Positions 36,143 to 47,379 of a DNA stretch of 64,000 nucleotides are shown here, piece by piece. Under the pieces are notes generated by a model. That model made no database searches and had not been told where the DNA came from. It saw only the letters and a program-made list of their open reading frames with translations. The position numbers and the translations under genes were made by a program. The first letter of the stretch is position 1; the number at the start of each line of letters is the position of its first letter. Source of the stretch: Lepidostoma basale (Eukaryota; Arthropoda; Insecta; Trichoptera; Lepidostomatidae); the NCBI GenBank assembly GCA_022606425.2, contig JAHDVF020000208.1, positions 1,660,501 to 1,724,500 on the forward strand, in the 5' to 3' direction.

Positions 36143-37050
36143 TACTAGTTGTACCCAGCCACGCATCGCTGTGGCTCAGTTTGGTTAAATTGGAAATGGT
36201 CCCAAATGATGATACAATCTTCCACGTCCGAAACCACCGCCCCACACCCAAGGTCTTCCCATTCGGTTCTGTACCCAGGTCCAACCGGCCCCCACCCAAA
36301 GTCACTCCTTGTCATCGTCCCTCGAACTCCACCCATGACCTCGGTCCCTATCTACGGCCACCCCCGACCCCTCCAGTCCTTCCTACCCGGGTAATCAAGT
36401 CTAAATGTCGGACACAATCCACCACATCCCCCAAGGAATACTCCTCTCTCTATGCAACAATATACAACTTCAACGATTGAACTCCCGAGAAGACGATTCG
36501 AACGCAACGTTGTGTAAAAATTTCAAAGCAATCATTTTTTTTTTCAAAAGAAGAAAAAGAAGTGTATATAAAAACACCCGCATATTTTAATGCAACGTTG
36601 TGTCAAAATTTCGAAGCAATCGGTAAGTAACAAAATTTCAAAGCAATCGGTATTGTACAAATGAAAAAAAGACCATGAAGATAAAGAAGAGTATATAAAA
36701 ATATGCGCGTATTTTAATGCATCGTTGTTTCAAAATTTCGAAGCAATCGGTTATTACCAAAATTTCAAAGCAATCGTTTTTTTTCTAAAAGAAGAAGAAG
36801 AAAAAGAAGAGTATACAAAAAAACATTGTGTCAAAAATTCGAAGCAATCGGTAAATAACAAAATTTCAAAAATATTTTCAGAGGTTATTTCCAAAAGAAG
36901 AAGAAAAGGATTGGATTTCATTCAAACTACTCGCAAAACCTCCCTGGGACAAAACAAACTGAACTTTTCAGCGAAATCTATTAAGTAATTTTCGAGAAAA
37001 ATATGGACAGACAAACATTCATTTTTATATATATGTACTCGTATATAGAT
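36143..37050 (+). mobile_element. Second Helitron-like element with internal tandem repeats
   Basis: Begins ATACTAGTTGTACCCAGCCA CGCATCGCTGTGG, a block typical of lepidopteran Helitron-type repeats, and runs to CTATTAAGTAATTTTCGAGA AAAATATGGACAGACAAA. It includes a C-rich segment (36.2-36.45 kb) with no credible coding frame and a minisatellite. Termini are not precisely defined. Confidence 0.5.
36505..36900 (+). repeat. Minisatellite, unit about 120 bp
   Basis: Three to four decayed copies of a unit containing TTGTGTCAAAATTTCGAAGC, AATTTCAAAGCAATCG, an A/G-rich AAGAAGAAAAAGAAGAGTAT and ATGCGCGTATTTTAATGCA. Spacing and internal deletions vary. Confidence 0.75.
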
Positions 37051-37334
37051 TTGGTGAATCGTGTGAACATTACGTACAAAGATAAATTAGTGTTATGGTA
37101 AGGACTCTTTACAGGTGGTATGAATATTCTCATGCAAAAATTACGTATTTGTATCAAGATCTAATAAACAGGAAACGAATTTTCTCAGTTCCTAACTTTT
37201 TTAGAATCTTAGATCAATGTAAATATAAAAAGTCTGTAAATAAAATGAGTAGGTGCGAGAAACGTTAATTTATTTCAGTATGTTTATGTTGGTCTCATCG
37301 TAGGTCATAGCTGATCGCGGAACCATAAAATTGA

Positions 37335-37445
37335 AATAAGTGCAGAGCCGGCGCAGGCGGGGCGCCCGCCCTCGCCCTCCCTGCTGAGACCCCGGACTTG
37401 GCACGCGAGGCGGGTATTCCTGGCGCAGCGCGTCTCACAGCTGTC
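37335..37445. promoter_or_regulatory. Isolated GC-rich, CpG-dense island
   Basis: About 110 bases of strongly GC-rich sequence (GCAGGCGGGGCGCCCGCCCT, GGCACGCGAGGCGGG, CTGGCGCAGCGCGTC) in an AT-rich setting. No long frame. It could be a promoter or noncoding first exon of an unseen gene, or part of a repeat. Confidence 0.3.
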
Positions 37446-37789
37446 AAGACAATATTATTAATACTAACATATCAACGCCCGATTCCTAGCAACGAGAAAG
37501 AGAAAAGATCTTTGTTATGGTTTATTGCGTAATATTATATCTAACACAGAGGAGAACAACGCCCAGCTGTCCATTATATTGCGAGGAGAAATTTTCACTT
37601 TAAAACCAACGATTCACGTCGTGCTGTTTGGTGATTTTTGAAAATTAGTACTACAATTATATTTCTCATGATGGGTGAAATGTAATTTATTTATTTAATG
37701 TAATATTCTTGTAATATATTTATTTCAATACCAGATGGTAACATCCGATGCTTATGTTATATAGTGACATTTTGTCGACATATTATTTT

Positions 37790-38125
37790 CATTGATATTA
37801 GTGTCAGAAATGAAGTCGCTCAGAAATATATATCTGGCAAGACACTGCAAGAGAGGATAAGGAATACACGGATAAGAGAGATATGCAAGGTCGAGGATGT
37901 CGTTGGGTGGGGAAGGCAAAGGAGAAGATACTGGTATGCACACGTGAGGAGAATGGCTCCGTCCAGACTCGCCTTCATTGTGTTACACGGCCAGCCCCAT
38001 GGTTGATGGCCCCCGGGCAGACCACCAAAGAAATGGATCGACAGCTGGGAGTCGACTTCGCAGGAGGCCAATTCCTCTTAAGAAACAGGCCACTAAGCCA
38101 TAAGAAGAGAAGAAGAAGATATTAG
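37790..38125 (+). mobile_element. RTE 3' fragment (relative of the 10.3-13.2 kb element)
   Basis: Reads SGKTLQERIRNTRIREICKV EDVVGWGRQRRRYW, then after shifts PPGRPPKKWIDSW, and ends in (GAA)n. This matches the C-terminus of the near-intact RTE (GKTLRDRVRNADIRKTCEIE; PPGRPPKRWRDSW) and its tail. 5'-truncated and frameshifted. Confidence 0.85.
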
Positions 38126-38703
38126 TCAACCTACGAAATTTAATATACTCATTCCCAACAAAGTAACTTCCATATGTGGAGGAGCAATAGCCTTCAATAT
38201 TCCTAGCTCAGGAATTTTTACATGTTAAGTCTTCTCTTCATGGAAAAAATCTTGAAATCATTTAAACGTTAACAAGAAAAAAATATCCAATCATTATTTA
38301 ATAGTTTATTTCAATAATGGTAAAAAATCTATTTATACGATGCTTAAAAAAAATTCATTGAATATTAAATTTGTTATTTAAGTTATTTTAACATAATCAT
38401 CAGTGATTTATTTCTAGAATTTTTTATCTTTAAAAATACATTAAAATGCATTTTCTTTTCAATTTTACTTGGCATTATTTTAGTAAATATTTTGACGCAG
38501 TATATTTTTTACATCAGTTTAAACAACGCATTATTATAAGTCGGTGTTTTCTACCACGTGTGTGCGCTACTCAGCGTCAACATTAATATACGAGAAACGT
38601 GAAATGAACTTTGCACTATTCATAAGCACATGGCATGGTATATCTTTACAATTATATGGCATATGACAATGGACAATTGGCACTCCGAAAACTTATTAAA
38701 GGT

Positions 38704-41700
38704 TTATTCCCTCTTTTGCAGTCCCACCCACATGCCCCCTTTAGGAATCATGGACAACATTTTGGTTTTCTGGGTACTGGGATCGCGTGTTCTGGAACAG
38801 GGGATGATGCGGTAATTAGACACCATGTAATAAAGGATGCATTTCTCTTCCATCAGAGCGAATCGCTTTCCTGAAATTAAAGAAAACGATATTTTAATAA
38901 CTTTACAACGTAAAAAATTTAATGTTATCACAAACCATAAATTTAAGATTATTTTAATACCCTGATAAAGCTACCGAAGAAAGTACCGTAGTGTTAAAAC
39001 AATGTATAATATATAAATAATTTAATTTATTTATAAAATAATGACTATTTGTAGTAATTGGTTAGGTGCACCTTGGACCTTGGAAACTATTGTGCGCAAA
39101 CATTTGTTTTGTATTTACCTAGGCAATGTCTGGGTCCCACGCCGAAAGGAATATAAGAGTATGGATTGATTGAGCTTTTGTTTTCATCAGAAAACCGTTC
39201 TGGATCGAACTTATCTGGATTCGGGAAGAACTCGGGGTCTCTCTGGATGCAGCGCAGCGGTACGACTATGAAATCGTCGGGTTTCACCTGTAATTAATAT
39301 TTGAATCAATTATTCTATTAATAAATTAATAAATCATTTATTAAATAGAATAATCGCTACGAATTATTTTATGTCATTGTGACATTTCGAACAAGGAGAA
39401 GAGTGGTACATGATTTCAACCATGAGACATCTCGAAAGTGTCACGAAGTTACAACAATCTTCTTCTTCTTCTTCTTCAGCCTGTATTGACCGTCCACTCC
39501 TGGACGTCCACTCTCGCATTTTCCATTCTCTTCTATTCTGAGCGATCCGCATCCAGGCACTTCCCGCACTTCTCCGGATATCGTCGCGCCAACGCCAGTG
39601 TTCACTTATGGTATGGAGACAGTCACAATGTCACAAAAAAGTACCAACAAGCTAAGAGTCACTCAGAGAGCAATGGAGAGAGCCATGTTGGGTATCAGTT
39701 TACGGGACAGACTCGGAAATGAGGACATAAGAGTCGGGACAAAGGTTATAACAATATGCGTTCGATATTCGATTTTTAAAAACAACTTACCTCAAATTTC
39801 TCAGAGCTTTCTTCATTAGGAGGGACGAGCTGGTGTGGTCTAGAACACACTCTATCTATTGTTGGTATTGCAGGATGTTTTCTTAATGCCTCTATAATCA
39901 TTATGACAAATACAATATTAACATTCAAAAGATGATCTCATTCGAATATGAAAACACTTCAAAACGGGTCAATTTATATTACCAGATAAAAACATGTCCA
40001 AGTATTTCATCTCCATGAGGCTATCGTAAGTGAAATCCCCTTTTTTCTTTTCATTAGCAATCTCTTGATACAGTCTGTCCTGGATATCAGGATGCACGGC
40101 CAACTCGTATAAAGAAAACGCAGCCAAAGTCGATACACTCTCGAAGCCAGCTTGGAAAAAAATCAGTGCCTGCCCTGTCAGCTCATCATCGTTCCAGTCT
40201 TAAATAAAGAAGGCATTTAAGTGAAATAAATGCTAAGTAGTGTTGTCCCTCGAAACGTTCAACTGGTAAAGAGACATCTAATTAAAAATGACATTTGTGG
40301 CTATATTTTTTCCTAAAACGCATATTGAAAACAGAAAAGACAGCTTATATAACTTTTCATAACAAATAAAAAACAGACCTTTTTTCACATTAACGTCATT
40401 TTTTAGCCCTTCATATTTGAGAGTGCCATTTTTTGCTTGAATGAGTAGATCGATCAAATCCAATCTCCTAGTACCTTGCTTCTCTCTGTTCTTGATGGTT
40501 TCCACCATCAAATTTCTGAAGTAGTTCATCACCTTTGGCATCATCAGACCTATACCTAAGAACTGTAAAATATGGTAATTTGAAATCAGATCAGTTCTGA
40601 AACCAGTTGGTTCTTAAATAAACTAGTTTGTGGGATAATATAATAGTACAATGCATTACTATGTATTTTTAAATGTTACCAATATTTGTAGACAAATACT
40701 GGATTTTACCCATTGCGGGTTCATCATTTTTAAGGATTGATTGTATCGCAATAGAGACGAAGATGTAAATTGTTTTTTGGAAACACAATATGGTGGTCGA
40801 GGCGTTTACAGACTTATGACCTGTCATTGGTTGGGTTAAGCGATCGCTTTATGTTAACAACATTCCCCATTCCTCCCTTCTTAAAAAGCATAAAAGTTTA
40901 AAAAGCATAACAATTGGAGAAGTATTTTCCTGGCGTTGTCTAGCAAATGTAGCCTTTCACATTGCATTAATAAAGATTTTCTGCTAAATGCTTACACCTA
41001 TTCTTAATAGATGGCACTAGTGTAGATTGAACAAAAAAATGTGAAGTGTGGTGCAACATAGTAGCATATATACAACTTCAACCAATGACAGGTCATAAGT
41101 CCTGTAAACGCCTCAACCACCATATTCTGTTTCCAAAAAACAATTTATATCTTTGTCTCTATGGAGGTACAATCAATCCTTATGTATTTTTATCCTTCAA
41201 AATTATTGTTAGTCAATTCTCATTTATATACATAAAAAAATATAACCTTCATAACATTTGGGAAGTGCCTGTACATAAAGAACTTGATAAAGAATTTAGT
41301 ATCCATATCGGTAATTTCTTCTCCCATCTCATAGAATTCGGTACTCGTAGGGTTGTTAAATCCATTTAGTTTGAGTCCAAAAGCGCAAGAGGCAATCACA
41401 TCAATAGTGAATGTCCTGAATAACGGAATTGAGTTGAGTTCCAGTGTTTTTGCTGTAAGAAAAATATACAATGTTTTTTAAGAGGTTCCTTTACAAAATA
41501 CATAAAATTTAATTTTTTGTATACAACAGGTCTCTTGAACCCAATTTGTTTTTTTAAGCTATTATATTGATTTTCATGACATGTGATAGGCAGCAATATT
41601 TTATTGTCACGTGAATTCCACACCAAACTAAAGACAGTGTGACAATCATACTGCCATTGCCGGGAATCTAACCCGGGGCAATCAGACCTCTTGCCACTTT

Positions 41701-44057
41701 GTTGCGAAGGTCGTCATATTATGAAGTAACACTTCTAGTCTAGCTATGTCTCCAATGTGAATATAACAAACTAAAACAACTTGTAAATAACAGAGAGATA
41801 TTAATAAAAATAGTGGTCTCGTTATATTAAATGTATGAATATACGAACTAGATTCTGCGGCGATTCGTTTGTCAATATAAGTAATCATTTCATCGGAGAC
41901 CTCTCTCATAAAAGGAAGCATCGTCTTCATCTTGGAGGTGGTAAAAGCGGGGGTGATGGCCGCCCTCATGTCCTTCCACCTTTGGCCTGAAAATACATAT
42001 CACTTTCTTATATTCTAAATAGAAATACTTACACAATAGGAGGTAAGACGCAAGGAGTCGTAAGTGGTACTGAGAGAGTAAAGACAGAACGCCTTGTGAG
42101 TTTTAAGAATAAATGTGAATTGTACATATTCCCTAAACTTTATTAGTAAATATTACAAATAGTAGAATTACGTTTTGACACTACTCTGATATATACAATA
42201 AAATCGTACGATAAATGCGTGATGGGTGGGAACTCATAGATTGTAAATATTACTTAGAGTATTTATTTTAATTATTCTTAAGAATGAAAAACAGTTGGAT
42301 TTATGTAAAACAAACAACAAACTAAGCGACAATTTTTCCCAAGAAAAACAAACTTCTGTAATATTTAACTTTTTAGATATTAATACGAATTAAAACGTCT
42401 GTTTTCAGAAAGTTTTATTATATTTTTTTGTGAATGACATGTTTCGTCTATCTAAGGCATTATCAAATGTCAGATATTTGATAATCCCTTAGACAGGTCA
42501 GATATGTGTCCTTACCTTTCATGGTGGGCAGCATGTTGCCATATAAGCGGTCGATCTGTGGACTCAGGGGGGTCATATGGTCGAGGAAGTCCTCAGCATC
42601 TTTTACTCCAATCTTCTTAATCACATCTGGATCACGGACCCACAGTGTAGGACTCGAGAATTCAAATACGCCGAAGTATCTACACGGTAGAAATACGCAA
42701 TTATCTATATTCATTAAGCAACACATATTCCTAATTGAAATAGAACACGTGGTAAAATACATCACGTATTAACAATAATACAAGTAAAATATTGTGTAAA
42801 CCAAAAGAAATGATCATTCATGACTATATTTTAGCTCCCAAGTTTTTTTACAATAGTTTTCATTAATACAATACAATTTTTTGCAATTTTATTTTACCAA
42901 TCATTAAAGTACTGCTGGGGGAGTAAGGGGGATCCTATTGACTCTTTGAGCGGTGCATGGTCATCACCGTGGTGATGGCCATGCTACGCTGGAGGATTGA
43001 TCTGATCCCAAGTACCTATCTACGCCTCCTCGACTTTGGTCTCCCCCGGAAACTATGCGAAATGTCGACTGTGAATAACCTCGGTGGATAATATTGATGC
43101 ATAGGCTAACGTGGAAGGACACCTCGCCAACCCGTCTGGCAAGCGTGGCGTTGTAATGCCAACCACCCCCCGTATGACATGTGATACATGGAGAAGTATG
43201 GGGGAGGCCTATGTCCAGCAGTGGACGACAACGGCTGTTAAAGAAGAAGAAAGAAAGTACTGCTTACTAAAACATATGTAAGGAGTATCTTAATGTGAGA
43301 CTAAGAGACATGGTGCCTAATCCAAAGAGATAAAAAACAGACTGAGGGCCTTTGAGATGTGGTGCTACAGAAGAATTTAAGGAATTTCCTGGAGATGCCA
43401 CATCATGAACGACGAAGTTCGCTGCAGAATCGATGAAGGGCCGCAACTTGTCAAATGGATCGGCCATATTATGCACCATGAGGGTCTCGTACATGACATA
43501 ATTGAGGGGACGAATTAAAGGGGGCTGCCGAAGACCGAACGCGTAGAGGACGAGGTGCAAAACTTTGCTACACGCCAATCCCTAGTATTGAAACTGTTTA
43601 AAATAAGATTTATTAAAGATAAAAGTAGTTCTCGAAACTGATACTTAAATAAAGTGAAAAATTACAGTACACTTGATAAAAGATTAAGCTGGACATGTAA
43701 ATACTTTTGGATGAAACAAATCAGACAATGATTCTATTGTATAATACTTGAATAGATATATTTCCCGAACGGCACTATCGAGGGATCTAGACTTAAATAT
43801 TTCAGGGGGAGATGAAGGAGCCGTGAAAATTATTATTAAAATATCAAATCTTACTTTTCTTTGGGAAACTTGTTGTAGATATCATCTAAAACTTTAGACA
43901 GATGCTTCTTCTTTAATGTATCACCGAAGTTTCCAACCATCGGAAGGGGTTTTGAATTTTTAACGCCATGTTTCGAGAAGTAGTCGTGAGTCCATGTCGT
44001 GTAAATGTAAAACAGGCCGACCGCAAGTATTGCTAGAGCTATGGTCATAGGCTCCAT
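38704..44057 (-). CDS. Cytochrome P450, clan 3, CYP9-like
   Basis: Nine CDS exons in minus order: 44057-43855, 42679-42516, 41986-41849, 41452-41247, 40562-40379, 40198-39983, 39891-39791, 39287-39119, 38870-38704; phases agree, total 515 aa, near the usual ~530 for CYP9. N-terminal membrane anchor ([20 protein letters not shown]) puts it in the ER facing the cytosol. Landmarks: proline region KPLPMVGN; helix [14 protein letters not shown]; helix [10 protein letters not shown] (canonical AGFET/S, here Ser); helix K EALR; PERF-type DPERF; heme loop [10 protein letters not shown] with the cysteine ligand. This clan oxidises toxins, plant chemicals and insecticides using CPR electrons. Exon 3's donor (A/GTTCGT) is weak and is the least certain junction. 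No stop or shift seen; likely functional. Introns hold several repeats. Confidence 0.9.
39460..39600 (-). mobile_element. LINE 3' tail with (GAA)n, in P450 intron
   Basis: Minus strand ends in (GAA)n (39464-39479 on + as CTT repeats), preceded by AGAGTGGACGTCCAGGAGTG. A short 5'-truncated insertion in the intron between exons 7 and 8. Confidence 0.55.
39595..39735 (+). mobile_element. LINE fragment in P450 intron
   Basis: Reads [43 protein letters not shown], the post-RT segment of the LINE family also seen at 23.6 kb ([20 protein letters not shown]). Abuts the preceding opposite-strand fragment. Confidence 0.75.
40732..41181. mobile_element. Foldback MITE with ~102-bp inverted arms
   Basis: The left arm (40732-40833, from AAGGATTGATTGTATCGC to GACCTGTCATTGGTTG) is repeated inverted at 41079-41181 (CAACCAATGACAGGTC to ACAATCAATCCTT) with few mismatches. 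About 450 bp, no coding capacity, in the intron between P450 exons 4 and 5. TA flanks are possible but the duplication is not certain. Confidence 0.85.
41570..41713 (-). mobile_element. tRNA-derived SINE, family A (minus copy)
   Basis: Minus strand: CGACCTTCG head, CCGGGTTAGATTCCCGG (B-box region), then GATTGTCACACTGTCTTTAG and a CACGTGACAATAAAAT body. It matches the plus-strand copy at 44.4 kb. In the intron between P450 exons 3 and 4. Confidence 0.8.
42375..42500. mobile_element. Palindromic foldback repeat, partial copy
   Basis: AATACGAATTAAAACGTCTG, AGAAAGTTTTATTATAT, GTGAATGACATGTTTCG, AAGGCATTATCAAATGTC: left arm of the family described at 60.3 kb. The opposite arm is reduced to ATTTGATAATCCCTTAGACA. 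Confidence 0.65.
42925..43255 (+). mobile_element. Lepidopteran LINE/SINE-like tail with (GAA)n
   Basis: Contains GCATGGTCATCAC/GTGATGGCCATGC, a near-perfect hairpin (about 42955-42984), and ends GGGGGAGGCCTATGTCCAGC AGTGGACG plus GAAGAAGAAAG. That tail phrase is shared with LINEs at 23.9, 45.2 and 54.4 kb. In P450 intron 1. Confidence 0.6.
43300..43590 (+). mobile_element. LINE C-terminal fragment in P450 intron 1
   Basis: Plus strand reads [48 protein letters not shown], with stops: the conserved post-RT tail of an RTE/CR1-like LINE. The minus-strand open frame here (43267-43578) is its shadow, not a gene. Confidence 0.75.
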
Positions 44058-44397
44058 AACTTTGAACTGTTCCGCAGACTGTGAAGGAATACTAAAAATT
44101 TACAAAGTGACATTAATTTTATAAAATAAAATTGTCATCGTTCGTCATAATTCGAATCAAATGCGCATTACTGAAAAAAAGCTCAGAAAATCTTCTTAAA
44201 TAAAACAATAGTTGAATCAGCTTCTGGCACTAATATCAACACAAAATTATTCCTCAGAACCCATTAAGTATGTATTTAAAAAAAAAACTTCAATATATAA
44301 TACATAAATACATTGAAATGGTAAGATGTAACGTTTTAAAATATTTAAATAAGTGTACAATGTTATGTTAAATAATAAATGATAATTCGTTTTTTGG

Positions 44398-44560
44398 CGA
44401 CCTTCGTGGCCGAGTGGCCAGTGTTACGACTGCCACACAGAAGGTCCCGGGTTCGATTCCCGACGATGGAAGAGTGATTGTCACATTGTCTTTGGTCTGG
44501 TGTAGAATTCTCATGACAATAAAATGGCGATAGATTAGCTACTTATCACATGTCTTGTGA
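44398..44560 (+). mobile_element. tRNA-derived SINE, family A (plus copy)
   Basis: CGACCTTCGTGGCCGAGTGG (A-box TGGCCGAGTGG), GGTCCCGGGTTCGATTCCCG (B-box GGTTCGATTCC), then GATTGTCACATTGTCTTTGG and TCATGACAATAAAATGGCG. The head resembles a Ser/Leu-type tRNA. It lies just upstream of the P450 start. Confidence 0.85.
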
Positions 44561-44639
44561 ATCAATATGAAGCTATATTGATTTGGCTCACAATGTAATG
44601 ATATAAAGAGCGATCCAACAAAATAAAAATAATAATTTA

Positions 44640-45000
44640 TGAACAAAAACTTCGATGAAAAATAAGAAGTGGATGCAGTGCTAATGAAAGTGTTAACAAA
44701 ATAATAAAAAGATAATTTAAGATGGTTCGGATACCTGCAAATAATGAATAAACAGAGAATGGCAAATAAAGTGTATGTGTACCATGTAAACGGAACAAGA
44801 AATAGATGAAGACCGAGGAAAACGTAGCACGAACAATTCAATCAAATATTAAATGACAGCCATGTGAGGTGTCAAAGAAATAGAGGTGCGTGCATGACAC
44901 GATGAATGTTGAGGAATCAAGAAGAAGTATGTCAGAATAGAACAGTGTGGCGCTCCATTCATTCTGCCTACGGGGAGACTGCGTGATGGTTAGTTAGTTT
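44640..45000 (+). mobile_element. LINE 3'-end fragment
   Basis: TTTAAGATGGTTCGGATACC, AAAACGTAGCACGAACAATT, GTGTGGCGCTCCATTC and TGCGTGATGGTTAGTTAGTT match the tail family of the intron LINE, with a (TTAG)n end. Confidence 0.75.
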
Positions 45001-45129
45001 TAATGTCGATGAGGTCTCAGTCATTTTATTCCTTTTAAGGGTGTCCGAACACTGAGTCCAGGGACTCACTTCTCGGAATGCTTCTGTAATCCTAAGTATG
45101 TATAATATATCACTTCTCATAATACTAAC

Positions 45130-45600
45130 TTACTTACTTTACTTAGACAGCCGTTGTCGTCCACTGGGCCTCCCCCATATTTCTCCACGTACTCCTGTCT
45201 TGTGCCTTTCGCATAAAATCGCCAGCAATTCTTCAAATATCATCGGACCATCGTGTGGGGGGTCTCCCTCTGTTTCTTTTATCTTCGCGGGGTCTCCAAT
45301 CCACCACCCTTCAGGTCCATCTATTGTCTACCGATCTGGCAACATGTCCCGCAAATGAGCATTTAAGCTTAGCTACCCTTTCGACGACATCTGTTACTCC
45401 CGACTAAGTATTTCAGCATTTCTTATCCAGTCTGGAGAGTCTTACATGTAGCATGGCTTTTTCGTGTTTCCTCTGTGCTACACGGAGTCTCCTTATGGTC
45501 GACTTGGTGAGGGTTAGCGTTTCTGCTCCATATTTCAGTACTGGAAGTACGCATTGATCATACATTTTGCGTTTCAGACTTCAAACTTCTCATGATATAC
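45130..45600 (-). mobile_element. LINE 3' fragment
   Basis: Plus reads AGCCGTTGTCGTCCACTGGG, the inverse of the CAGTGGACGACAACGGCT tail at 43.2 kb, followed by degenerate C-terminal LINE sequence on the minus strand (CGGAGTCTCCTTATGGTCGA on +). No intact frame. Confidence 0.65.
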
Positions 45601-45655
45601 AAACGTTGTCTAATTTAATACATGTGTTAAATTTGAAACACTACGCTACAGTTTG

Positions 45656-45709
45656 TAACATGTGATGATGCCAACATGGGTTGGCGAAACAGCTGTCGCG
45701 AAAATGTTA
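45656..45709 (+). ncRNA. Hammerhead-like motif (Penelope type), mutated core
   Basis: Core GTGATGA (45662-45668; canonical C3 is G), one extra T (45669), a perfect 6-bp stem II GCCAAC/GTTGGC (45670-45675 with 45680-45685), GAAA (45686-45689), palindromic stem III CAGCTG, and cleavage-type GTC (45695-45697). TAACAT before and ATGTTA (45704-45709) after can form helix I with a bulge. Same architecture as the motif at 15.6 kb, including the extra base. The C3 change would probably impair cleavage. Confidence 0.6.
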
Positions 45710-46269
45710 TATAAAATAGTATTTCGGCCAAAACAATGGATTTTGTAATACCTGTATGTTTGATTTTTACGATAAATTATATTTTTCAATTCACCGACAT
45801 TTTCATATTATCTTAAACAGTAATAATGTTAGAAATAATCACATTATTACCCGTAAAATATATTTAAATAATTGACAAATTGAGCTGACATCAAATTAAG
45901 ATTGGTGCCAAGACTTTTTTAGTTGGGAGATGTGTACGTAAATAATTTCCCTAAATACGTCTATCTGAATTATCTTCTATAAATAAAATAAAAACGATAT
46001 GTGAAAGTCTTACTTTCATGACTACTTATGTATTATTTTCTTTTCAGAGAATGAGCACTTAGCAATGGGTGCTTAACACTATCCGTAATCTTGGCATCTG
46101 GTGGTTTGTTGTCAACTCTCTCTCTCTGCAGAAAGCAGTCTGGTTCCGTATGCTGTTTAAATATGTTCCATGCAAACTTAAATAACAACATTTTAGTTGC
46201 ACTTCGTGAAACTGTTCCGTCATTATGCCTTCGCACCAAAATAATATTGTTTAAGTTACTAAAGGAAAG

Positions 46270-46352
46270 CATCGCATGACCAAATTAATCAAATACTGAA
46301 AAGCGGTTACATTCGATGTCGGAAAAATCGAGGAGCGTGCATGTTACGATGT
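46270..46352 (+). mobile_element. Short LINE tail fragment
   Basis: GCATGACCAAATTAATCAAA and GGAGCGTGCATGTTACGATG match the tail family at 35.4 and 44.8 kb. Confidence 0.6.
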
Positions 46353-46354
46353 AT

Positions 46355-47280
46355 TTATTAATTTCTTTTTTTTTCCAAAGACGTCAGTGAGGCAGTAATC
46401 TTTCCAGAATTGGTAATATACCATATTTTTATGAACACTGCCTCACTGACACTAAAAATGTCCAAATCCGAGATGATTACATTCAACGTCCGAATCGCTC
46501 TTCCTACTGGCGTCACCAAAGGCAGGATGGTTCTGCGTGACGTGACGGAGCAAAAACACAATTAAAGTCGGCGCTGTCGCAGGTAACCATCAGCCTCAAT
46601 AGAGCCCCGAATCAGCTTAAAAAAATGCACCGCTGTAAACCCTTCCATCCTCAGTTCAAGGGAGTTATACCCTAGCATACCCAAGAGAAATGCCGGTGGA
46701 TAGAGCCAATGATATACTCCCTACTCTCTCAGGTAAAGGGTTCTCGAGAATTTCTTTTGAACCCTCTCCAACATGAGAGAATACTGACCCTCATGAAAAC
46801 TCCATATCACGGTGCCTCCCTTGAGCCTGCTTCTGACTAAGGAGTTATACCTATAGAATTCTTAGGACCCGGTTCGAAGAACAAAACCCAGCATCTTTAA
46901 CGAATCGTTACCTTCTCGATCTGAGCACGAAATGTCAATCGACATCGCATTTTGATTTTGACAAGAGGTTCATAGCTTTTGACATCTATGTATATATATT
47001 GTAAAACTACAGCAATTGTTACTGATTTCACATTATTACATGTCATTGAGGTGTAAGTGTAAACATCTCACGTACCTAAACGTAATTGAATACATCTATT
47101 ACAAAAATTGAAGAACTCCACAAATTTGAATATATTATTCTCGACTTATTTCAGCTGCTACACTGCCATTAAATAGTAATTATTTTTTTGCATTTTTATA
47201 AAGTTTTAAAAGAAATGTCTTATTGCGCGCAACGACAACATGCTAACCATGTGTAGGTAGAATGATATACTTAGCGTGAA
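46355..47280. other. Unassigned region with a 14-bp hairpin
   Basis: GTCAGTGAGGCAGT (from about 46383) and its inverse ACTGCCTCACTGAC (to about 46452) frame a 42-base loop. From 46.5 to 46.95 kb there is less AT-rich sequence with repeat-like texture that I could not assign. No supported gene. Confidence 0.45.
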
Positions 47281-47379
47281 ATTCAACTAAAATAAATGGT
47301 TCTCCGTGCTGCTTGCAACAATATCTTGCGGATGTTGTGGTTCCTCGCGATGGCTGACCCGCATACGTCACAGTATTTC

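Noticed and set aside
36145..36480. Pro/Ser-rich frames of 63-118 codons
   Set aside because: C-rich Helitron-like filler with overlapping open frames on both strands, no domain and no splice support.
36505..36900. Possible CRISPR-like array
   Set aside because: Eukaryotic context, long degenerate units and irregular spacing; a minisatellite.
43267..43578. 103-codon minus-strand frame looking like an extra P450-region exon
   Set aside because: The plus strand reads as a LINE C-terminal tail ([15 protein letters not shown]), and the P450 exons join in phase without it.
44398..44475. Possible tRNA gene
   Set aside because: A- and B-boxes are present but the body continues into a repeated non-tRNA tail shared with 41.57-41.71 kb and the acceptor stem does not close; it is a SINE.
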